A stretch of 64,000 nucleotides of DNA from Deuterostichococcus epilithicus. Taxonomy: Eukaryota > Chlorophyta > Trebouxiophyceae > Prasiolales > Stichococcaceae. How positions within the stretch are numbered: position 1 is the first letter of the stretch; the number at the start of each line of letters is the position of its first letter. The position numbers were made by a program, and so were the translations under genes. Shown here piece by piece: positions 48,401 to 54,949 of this stretch. The notes under the pieces were generated by a model. It ran no database searches. It was given only the letters and a program-made list of their open reading frames with translations, and was not told where the DNA came from. The stretch is taken from positions 2,480,001 to 2,544,000 of the forward strand of contig JAVTLE010000016.1 of the NCBI GenBank assembly GCA_033439295.1, written 5' to 3'.

Positions 48401-51400
48401 AAGGCAGCCACGGCTCCTGCCGCCGCTCAAGTCTTCACCTGACCTGTGCCTCCTGCGCCTTGGAAGCTCACGTTCTTATGACCCCAGGCGGCCGCCCTTG
48501 ACAACAGTCAGTCTTTGAGTGGAGGGTCGTTGGTACCACTGACATCCCGACATCTCACTGCAGGGCCGCCCTACCGCTTCATTGCGGCCACAGAGGAGAA
48601 CACTCCCTCGCAGTCCGAGTCCTCGTTCTCAGACAACCCCAAGCGCGCCGTCGCGACCGAGGAGAGCCTGCACTCCGACGCTGGCCAGCGGCCCGCCGCA
48701 CAGGCGGCGCCTGCCGCGCAGCTGGCGCCGGCGGGCGACCACGAGGTCCCCGACGCAACAATCGCGGAGCTGGCCGGCATGTCTGTCCGGCAGGTGCAGG
48801 ACATGCCTGCCAGCGAGCGGCGGGAGTGGCGGCAGCACTACGCGTTGCTGCACGGCGACGGCGACGCCCCGGCCGGCAGCCCGCCGCACAGGCGGCACCT
48901 GCCGCGCAGCCGCCGCAGCCGGCGGCTCAGCAGGTGGGCGACCACGAGGTCCCCGATGCGACGATTGCGGAGCTGGCCGGCATGTCCGTCAGGCAGGTGC
49001 AGGACATGCCCGCCATTGAGCGGCGGGAGTGGTCGCAGCACTACACGTCGCTGGACGGCGGCGACGCTGCAGCGCAGGCCGAGCGCCTGGACCCTTCGCT
49101 TCGCACGGCGCACCTCTTTGCTGGCGGCGCTGGTGGCACGACCGGCGACGGCGGCCGGAGCGACGGCGCCACCACCCCCGCGTCTTCCGCGGCCACCGCC
49201 AGACCAACTCGCCCCAAGGACCTGTGAGTCCCCCTTTGGCCGACCCGCTTCTTTAGCACCCTTGTCCGATGCCGGATGTACCAGCCCTGCAAAAGGTCCC
49301 TCTGCCTGGCTCCTGCACCTGGGTGCATTCACTGGCAACACCCACCGTGGCAAGGATCGTTTGAGCGCAGGACGGAGGCCACCCTTGAGGTGCGGAATGC
49401 GTTCCGTTGCCACATGCCGCCACAAACGCTCTGTTGCATGCCGTTTTCGGCCTGCCGACAGTTTCATAAGGAGCACGTCCTCCTAGAGGCGCCCATGACT
49501 GTGAATCCTGAAAGCCTGGGGCCCCACACACCTGCAGGGATGCTGTGGAGCCGGTCCACAGGCCGCGGCTGCTCAGGGTGGGCGACGTGCATGTGGGAGC
49601 CGCCGAGTTGCGCACCTATGCGACAATACTGTTCATCGCCAAGACGCTGGTCGTCGGCTACGTCCTGGTGTCGCTGTCGACCAAGGGCGGCATTGCTGGG
49701 GTGCGCCCGCGTTTACTCTTGCTCCTCACCTTGCACCCCTTGCCCCCCGCTTGTCTTCCCGTTTTGAGTCCTGCACCTCCAGAATCATGAGCACATGCCC
49801 CATGCCATCCAAGCCGTCCGCCAGCGCTGCCTTTCGCCCCAGCCCGTGCAGTCAGTCGGTCCTTTGCACAATGACGCTGCTGCACGCATCTGAGAAGGGT
49901 CCTGCTCCGGGAGCATCAAATGATGATGATCGTCACATGCCGAGATGCGCGAACATCGCACGCTCGCAGGTGGTGACAATCACCATCCTTGCGGTGTTCT
50001 GGCTGGCGTACATCCGCATCCTGCTGCCGATGTCGGACCGACTGGAGCAGGCGCGGCCAGTTTTTGCTTCGCTGCATCTGACAGAACCGTCCAGCGTTCA
50101 TGTGGCCAATGTCTGTGTCTAGCAGGGCGTGACCAGCACTGTGTTCGGCCAGCACATCAGATTTTTCAGCCGATGCGGCAGGCCGGCGTTCTACTGCGCC
50201 TGCTGTCAAGTCCTTCTGGCAGCAACCATACAAGGAAGCAGACGGCTGCCAAGCAGGAGACAGCATGACGGACAATGCCATGCAGTCTCAACATTGGTGT
50301 CCCACAGCTCGCAAGCTGAGGGCAGAATGTCCCTGCGCCGCAGGGGCTGGAGGTCTGCGGCGGCATTGGCGACGCGATCACCTTTGGCTGCGCGCTGGCG
50401 CTGGTGGCCTCTCCGGTCTCCAGTGTGGACTACAGCCTCATCGTCGGCAACTTGATGATCGCCAGCCAGGTGCACAGCTGCTCCTCACTTGTCGGCCGCA
50501 TTCCTCGATGGCGTGTGTTGCACATATGTCACAGCACGGCACTGCCATTCTATGCGGAGTAGCAGTGGACGAAGGATCCTCTCAAACCCGCCTCGCAACC
50601 ATTGAACAGCCCCTCGTCCTTCCATTCAGCTGCCATGCCAGCCGTTGCTGTGCCAGCTGCAACGCCTCTTGCCGCCCTTGACCGTTCAACTGTTTGTCCT
50701 GCGCTGCCATGGCCCGCGCTTCGTCCAGGCGAAATCACGCGCCCAGCGGTCACATCATGCTTCGCAGGGCGCCGCCATCTGGCTTTACATCGTCAGTCGG
50801 CCCTTCGCCTGGTGGCCCAGCGTCCAGATGTCGGTGCTGCCGCGCATGCGCTTCCTGTCGATGGGCGTGCGGGTGCTCCGGGGCTCCGGCCAGCGGGCCA
50901 ACTCCGGCGGCGACGGCGGCGTGGCCGCCATCCTGGCGGCCGCCAACGCCAGCGGCGCCTTTGCGGGTAGCACCGCGCCGTCAGGGGGCAGCAGCAGGAC
51001 CACAGGTCAGCCGCCCCTGGGCGCCGACAAGAGTGGCTCCATGGGCAGGTTGGTGCGCGGCCTGTCGCTCGCAAACCAGAAGCAGCACCCTGGCCGCGCC
51101 GGCGTTGCAGGCGGCGGCACCGCCGCCGGCGTCGGCAGGCTCAGCCCCTTCGCCGCGGCTGCGGCGGACCGCGGCGAGATCGGCGCCCACGGCGCCGTTG
51201 CTGCAGCAGCCCCGCTCGGGGCCCGCGACCCGCGGGCGGCGTCCCGCGGCCGCTGGCCGTCCTTTATGCGGGGCTCGCTGTCCTTCTTCGACCGCCAGGC
51301 GGCCGGCGACGGCGGCGACGGCGGCGCAGCAGGAACAAGCCGGCAGCGCGGCGCGGCGGGCGGCCTCGGCGCGGTCGCCGCGGAGCTCGCGTTCNGGNGT

Positions 51401-51878
51401 GNCGGCAGGACGCGCAGCGGAGGCCAGTCGGGGCAACCCGCGCTGCCGGTGTCGACGCCGCCGCTGCGCATGCCGGGCGACCGCCGCAACAGCATCGCAC
51501 TGCCGGTGCTGGACGAGGGCACCGAGGTGTGTGGAAGCCGAGACCTTTTTCCTTTTCTGTAGCGGCGAGTTCCGGGGAGAAGTTCGCTCACTCCATCATT
51601 GCGATGCTCCCCACCACAGGGAGGACCCTAGCAGGAGAGGATAGCCGGACAGTTGACTGCAAGCAGATTTTCCTGTCATACTTGCAGCAGATGGCCCTGC
51701 AGCGCTGGCCGCTGCGCTGGAGCAGCCAGCCCCCACATTGCTGCCGGCTCTGCACTGTGCATTGGCTGCTGCCCACAGTTTGCGCCCTGCCCACCTGCAG
51801 GATGCGCGGCTGGACATTGCAGAGTCGCCGCGTGAGCAGGCGCTTGCACTGGACCGCCGCGGCTCAGCGCCGATGTAG
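24612..51878 (+). CDS. Giant multidomain surface protein: signal peptide, stalks, CxxC cassettes, two PA14-like domains, polytopic membrane C-terminus
   Basis: I join this region as one gene because exon phases agree across most junctions and no alternative start with a signal peptide appears before 51878. Order: signal peptide (MLLVALLLTVASVG), beta-type segment, two hydrophobic helices, 8-residue Thr/Ala/Pro repeat, RR-LL modules, Pro-rich stalk, two near-identical beta/CxxC cassettes, second Pro-rich stalk, third cassette, PA14-like domain, CxxC modules, second PA14-like domain, six or seven membrane helices with a large loop, cytoplasmic-type tail (stop 51876-51878). This suggests a receptor, adhesin or mechanosensitive channel of the cell surface. 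The last part is faintly like TRP-type polytopic proteins. Phase continuity is lost inside the Pro-rich tracts (30.3, 30.8-32.2, 36 kb), which contain N bases, so it may be two or three genes. Function is not established. Confidence 0.5.
27926..29270 (+). repeat. Coding minisatellite: 8-residue Thr/Ala/Pro repeat, then 12-residue Pro/Thr repeat
   Basis: The exon 27926-29413 is in phase with the exon before it. It begins with more than a dozen 24-base units of the type DATAAPT(T/A/G) to about 28370. Then come looser Ala/Pro/Thr/Ser sequence and about three 12-residue units (APTAAPTSQPTE) near 29110-29215. Such TP/AP/SP sequence is typical of heavily O-glycosylated, hydroxylated extracellular stalks. 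The reading frame stays open across the whole array, so the repeats are under coding constraint. Confidence 0.8.
29572..30700 (+). other. RR-LL modules between the Thr-rich and Pro-rich stalks
   Basis: The exon at 29572 reads GQVQGVNTIGNALLNMTATG, then GRRKLLAED and a beta-type acidic stretch (LDNIEFQFEGDGDNNEDTG), then a PT-rich linker to about 30300. A second module begins ARRSLLQAANQVYTYTMQGY near 30412 and splices at 30566 into NFSGSDRYSLHGNEHFQF. The two modules are in different frames, with no credible intron between them. Either a short indel lies in the Pro-rich run at 30300-30400 or the assembly is wrong there. Confidence 0.5.
30800..32240 (+). repeat. Pro-rich stalk, (PPQPPPSPP)-type repeat
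   Basis: About 1.4 kb of CCN-rich DNA encodes PPQPPPSPP-like repeats, the sequence class that is hydroxylated and arabinosylated in algal and plant wall glycoproteins. N bases occur near 31533, 31541, 31751, 31900-31903 and 31985-32020, and more than one frame stays open because of the codon skew, so exact length and frame are unreliable. It ends in PPPAPPPNFGQPALVGQT. Confidence 0.7.
32241..34121 (+). repeat. Tandem cassette A (1.88-kb unit with introns)
   Basis: Exons encode, in order: NFGQPALVGQT to TAVQQ; RRRSLLDLPEHTPFVPDTML; a beta-type exon starting GPTGASISISGTMV; DADGGSTFNMTV to GLTYYPFGVDFSNIDTCIP; GVFFCAACSTRTDTCSECQ spliced to CGYILDSSSKLCYLDP; then PEPPAYP and a short Pro-rich run. 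Phases agree throughout. The CxxC-x(n)-CxxCxCGY pattern resembles EGF/furin-like Cys-rich repeats. Cassette B follows at an offset of 1880-1881 bases. Confidence 0.7.
34122..35935 (+). repeat. Tandem cassette B (copy of cassette A)
   Basis: This repeats cassette A exon for exon: DFGQPALVGQT, RRRSLLGLGFLPLEHTPFVP, GPTGGASVSISGTM, DADGGLTFDIEV to GLTYYPFGADFSDIDTCIP, the same GVFFCAACSTRTDTCSECQ exon and CGHILDPFSNLCYPDP. Introns are also clearly similar, for example the bases after the CxxC exon in both copies. The duplication is therefore segmental and fairly recent, with amino-acid changes already present. Confidence 0.7.
35936..36800 (+). repeat. Second Pro-rich stalk
   Basis: This is PPQPPPQPPP-type sequence like the 30.8-32.2 kb stalk, with sub-repeats of about 90-150 bases (for instance CCACTGCCGCCGCCGGCACC recurs). 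N bases lie near 36402 and 36426. Several frames stay open, so the frame is uncertain. It ends in PPPPIPTVIGTNHLLNSDSS. Confidence 0.6.
36801..39060 (+). other. Third, diverged beta/CxxC cassette
   Basis: Recognisable exon pieces are RRRLLAAEVPPLFTVIGAYD (about 37090), VTITP, NDDNPGVFAANVAFAGTLSL (about 37560), ADTYDITI to GDGLRFYPNGTNFEGLLPAC (37930-38125) and GVFNCLECAADVRVCSACQ spliced to CGFTL (38260-38335). Then come DPYGDICIPDTSPSACTMCW (about 38605) and YALNPGAVTPSCYLPD (38980-39050). Order and key residues match cassettes A and B, but the sequence is much more diverged. Confidence 0.55.
39327..42770 (+). other. First PA14-like domain with flanking CxxC modules
   Basis: A CxxC exon (ACEVCNPDGSCSTCACGY) splices in phase to DYGLQDEVYDWASLKAQYDG. 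Exon 40367-40464 ends QFYWAKFTG and joins in phase to YVYLPPRTGEG, giving the FxGYxYxP pattern of PA14 domains. Next come RRWFAAPVAQQPAGVHI and SGWHPIKVEYYRG (exon ending at 41649), the PA14 strand motif before the ligand-binding face. Two more CxxC exons (FPNCLACDAASACVVCK, CGYVLALDGASCIP) lead to LLPGDVLYVDAHRCKIPAP. PA14 domains commonly bind glycans on adhesins and glycosidases. Binding here is untested. Confidence 0.6.
43165..45265 (+). other. Second CxxC plus PA14-like domain
   Basis: The CxxC exon at about 43165 (CNVTSGLCNSCDCG) joins in phase to the previous VCHE exon. Exons 43647-43757, 44306-44412, 44709-44848 and 45078-45265 join in phase and read FYTRLDG|YLYLPTFPSGD, VDGGYRLTIDG and YPITVDYWNG with WASIPTAAL. 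These are the same landmarks as the first PA14-like domain. The intron between FxG and Yx(Y)LP has the same phase and the same GACGCAG acceptor in both copies, so one arose from the other by duplication. Confidence 0.65.
45528..46502 (+). other. Membrane-proximal linker with RRRLL motif
   Basis: Exons 45528-45734, 45992-46045 and 46349-46502 join in phase. The first contains CNYARRRLLASPQW, followed by a charged linker. The second is Ala/Ser-rich. The third is a beta-type stretch (VVTIQSLNINATVPTYPH, KTYVVLTAVPNTTTNNLTIV) with several N-glycosylation sequons. It ends in phase 1 and joins the exon at 46824. Confidence 0.6.
46824..51878 (+). other. Polytopic membrane domain and tail of the giant gene
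   Basis: Exons 46824-46950, 47175-47325, 47537-47564, 47785-47951, 48185-48338, 48564-about 49223, 49538-49700, 49970-50050, 50344-50469, 50768-51526 and 51801-51878 join with agreeing phases, apart from a frame problem inside the fifth-to-sixth loop. Hydrophobic segments: IAFWAAVLVAVTVVLHVGLI, WCIFVFGCVGFLSLCAYIVY, TYATILFIAKTLVVGYVL, TITILAVFWLAYIRILL, AITFGCALALVASP, YSLIVGNLMIAS and AAIWLYIVSRPFAWW. The first four are strong helices. A large polar loop separates helices 2 and 3. A Gly/Ala/Ser/Arg-rich tail of about 240 residues follows, with N bases at 51395-51402. A TRP-like or transporter-like fold is possible but not shown. Intron 48339-48563 has a GC donor. Confidence 0.6.
48714..49085 (+). 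repeat. Duplicated 40-residue motif in the large loop, copies out of frame
   Basis: Two copies of GDHEVPDATIAELAGMSVRQ and the following QDMPxxERREWxQHY start 203 bases apart (GACC at 48737 and at 48940). Because 203 is not a multiple of three, the copies lie in different frames. The text after the second copy (LDPSLRTAHLFAGGAGG, RPTRPKDL) joins the next exon in phase. Either a small intron removes the spacer or there is an indel. Confidence 0.7.
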
Positions 51879-52731
51879 ACATGTCGCTCTGGAACCGAAC
51901 GGCGCGGACGCGAAGACCGCTGTGCGGTGACCTTTGGTGTTTTTTTGGCTCGCTGCGGCGCTCGAGAGGCTGTGCTGCAGCACTGGACGGGCAACCGCGA
52001 GCTGTTCAGACTTCCGGTCGCGGCAGGCGCTTCTGCAAATTCGTCAGCTTACGTCTCAATATTGTCTGTCGCATCCAGTGGTTTCCAGCTGCGACTCGTA
52101 GGAAGTTTACTTTTGATTTCTGGTTTCTTCGACACCATTTTTGAGTCTGGTATTTCTGGTTTTCAGCAAGATGGGAGCACAGCAGTAGTAGGACGCCAAA
52201 CCAAAATATGAACCAATTTTTTGAGGTTACTGATGACCCTCGAGATACCTTCGTGCCTTCGATCGATGTAGCCATTCCGCGAGAGATGAGTGTGTAAAGC
52301 TCCTTGAATACCACTGTTGCGGTAGCGTCCCTAGATGCAGGGATTATGGTGCACAGCTCTGAACGGACCTCAGACGGCAGCATGTTGGTGCGGCGAGCGC
52401 TGCTTGTCACAGAAGAAGGCAAGTAGTCTTGGCCCCCTCTGGCTTCCATGACCGGTCTGAAACTTAGAAGCTGGGTTTTTGTGGGCTTGTTGTCACGTAT
52501 CTGTCACTACGCCCTCCAGCGCATCACGATCTTCACATGATCGGTCTGCCGGATTGTTCTGGCGTAACTTTGGCCCCGGCCATTCTGTCGTGCCTGCGGC
52601 AGGTCCTCCGTTCCTTTCTACTGAAGTCTCAGTTTTGAAATTCCACGCTGCATATCCATTTGCCGTCAGAGCAGTGTCAGCAACCGCTGGCGGTGCTTCG
52701 TGACCGCCAAATGATATTCTGGCGGGCGAAC
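51879..52731. other. Intergenic, lower-GC spacer
   Basis: This stretch lies between the end of the giant gene and the signal-peptide ATG at 52732. It is visibly richer in A and T than the flanking coding DNA. A TGTAA, the usual green-algal polyadenylation signal, occurs at about 52293, but whether it is used is unknown. No gene is supported. Confidence 0.35.
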
Positions 52732-54385
52732 ATGACACCTCGCCTGGCAGTTCTTCTGCTGTTGGGCCTCTTTGCACTATCGTCAGTCGCCGGTGTGGTC
52801 CTTTTCACACCTCTCAAACTCCAGGAACCGCATGACCTGCCTGACGAAAGCATAATTCCTAGACTTTTGGTGAAGGCACGGCGGTTGGGGGTTTTTGCCG
52901 CGCACCACAGCAGGGAGCGCTTGCGAGGGCTGATGCCTTGACGTGTTATAAACCTTTAATCGGCCTGGAGCCCCGGCAGTGAATGGTTACACCAGCTGTT
53001 GGTGCGACACCGTTGCGACCGGGGGTTTTGTTTGTTCGGTCGGCAGTCTGGCAAACACGAGGGCGCTTGTCGTTCACTGTCGGGTACTTCAGTGAGCCGC
53101 GAAGCGGTTTTCCGTTGACGCTCGAAGGCAAATCCAGCAAACCATAATTGCTTTGAGGCGCAGCAGTTGTTACCGCTAGGCATGCCACATACAGTAACTT
53201 CAGCAGCCAACATGAGGTGGGGAGACTGAAAAATGCCTGCACAAATCTCAGTAGGTGCCATCAGAATTCGCGATATCATGAGCGGGCAGGACCACCAAGG
53301 GCAGACCCTGATGCAGTCGATAAACACGCTCTTACGCTCGGCATTCGGGCTTGCTGCCGCTGCTGATGCAGAGCAGATCGCGTGTTGCAGACTCTCGGGC
53401 ACATGTGCTGCTGCGCAGGGCAGTCCTACAGCCCACCGCCTGTTCCCGCAAAGACGCCTCCGCCGCCATCGCCACCGCCGCCTCCGCCGCCGCCGCCTCT
53501 TGCCGCCAAGAGGCCTCCCCCACCGCCACCTCCGCCATCGCCGCCGCCGCCGCCGCCCCCGCCGTCCTATGCCGGTCGCAGGTGACACCCTGTCATCTCT
53601 AGAAGAGGCCGGTCGTGAGGGAGCACCAGGTCCAGCTGTGGGGTGATCGATCGACTTGACCTTGTTTTTGACGTATCGAGCGTATCGAGCGTCGTCAGCG
53701 ACTCGGAGTTTGTCATATGACTGATTGTTCCCTGGTTGGCCGCGTGCCCGTCTGCATTGCTGCAGGCTGACGCAGTTTATGTCGCCGCCGTCGCCGCCTC
53801 CGCCTCCGCCGCCGCCTTATTTCGCTCGTCGTGTTAGGAGCCCGCCGCCTCCGCCGCCGCCTCCTCATAGTCCTCCGCCGCCTCCGCCGCCGCCTCCGCC
53901 GTCCTATGCCGGTCGCAGGTGACAGCCTGTCATCTCTATCAGGTCCAGCTCTGAGGTGATCGATAGCGCAGAGCCGACCCTGTTTCAAGGTATCGAGCGT
54001 CACCAGCGACTTGGAGATTATCACATGACTGATTGTTCCCTGGTTGGCCGCGTGCCCGTCTTTCAAGGGCGTTGCGCCACAAGATGTCATATGATAGACT
54101 GTGTGCTGCAGGCTGACGCAGTTGACGTCGCCGCCGCCGCCTCCGCCGCCACCGCCGCCGCCCTACTTCGCTCGTCGTGTTAGGAGCCTGCCGCCTCCGC
54201 CGCCGCCGCCACGCAGCCCTCCTCCTCCGCCGCCGCCGCCACCGCCGCCTTCTTACGCAGGACGTCGGCTGCAGCAGTACGGCTCTCCCGCGCCGCCGCC
54301 TCCCCCACCTCCGCCACCCCCGCCGTATGCGGGCCGCCGGCTGCAGGAGAATGGGGGCCGCCTCCTGGCCCAGTATGGCCGCTGA
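52732..54385 (+). CDS. Proline-rich (hydroxyproline-rich) secreted wall-type protein with YAGRR repeats
   Basis: My model has four exons in frame (251 residues): 52732-52869, 53391-53581, 53766-53918 and 54112-54385. ATG 52732 gives a signal peptide (MTPRLAVLLLLGLFALSSVA). The rest is polyproline blocks (SPPPPPPPPP) broken by repeated SYAGRRL, YFARRVRS and YAGRRLQ motifs, ending GGRLLAQYGR. Such proteins become hydroxylated, arabinosylated components of algal walls. Exons 3 and 4 are copies of each other together with part of their introns. The link from exon 1 to exon 2 across 521 bases rests on phase alone and is the weak point. Exons 2-4 are firm. The 3' end converges on the dehydrogenase gene. 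Confidence 0.65.
53582..54111 (+). repeat. Tandemly duplicated intron-exon block in the proline-rich gene
   Basis: The intron at 53582-53765 and that at 53919-54111 share long matching runs (CCTGTCATCTCTA, ACTGATTGTTCCCTGGTTGG and CGCGTGCCCGTCT). The exons behind them both start GGCTGACGCAGTT and encode R-LTQ-x-x-SPP. The unit is about 345 bases. The phase-2 borders keep the frame in any copy number. Confidence 0.75.
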
Positions 54386-54949
54386 TGACCAGCAGGTTGA
54401 CTCTGCCTACTGGGCCTCCCCTACAATCTTTTCGGATTCAGATGTGTTCTTCAAGGTATCAGGCTGGTATTTAGGATGGTGTCGCAAGCTGTGGTGGTTA
54501 TTATGGAGTCGCAAAGCTGTTGAGGGTTGGCCACTGGCGGCGGAGGGTAAATAAAGGGCTCAGTTGTGGAGTGTGAGGAGATTGATATGAATTGTGTTAA
54601 TGAGATGAGGGGTTTTATTATAAACTCTTTAAGAATTGGATTTGCGGCAGAGAGTGGCATCAGCAGCTCCACAGCTTTTAGTGGCGCAGATATTATTTCT
54701 CAAATCAGAGATTTCAACCGGACTCTGGACTTAACCTTGAGGGACGTCACAAAGCTACCCTCTGTTTCTTCGGAGCCCAGATGGAAAGTCCTTCTGGCTG
54801 TTTTTAGTATGATCCCACCAACATATGTTATGCGCAAAGAGAGAAGAGCTTTCCTTTCCAGCCAGACACATTGCGGGCTGCCTGTTTGCCGCACGCGCGT
54901 GGTCATCTTGAACATCACAAAAACATTCTCCCCCTCACCCACCAACTTT
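54386..54949. other. Convergent, A/T-richer 3' spacer
   Basis: This is the gap between the stops of the plus-strand proline-rich gene and the minus-strand dehydrogenase gene. A plus-strand reading frame from 54566 crosses this region, but it runs antisense into dehydrogenase exons and shows no homology. No gene is supported. Confidence 0.4.
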
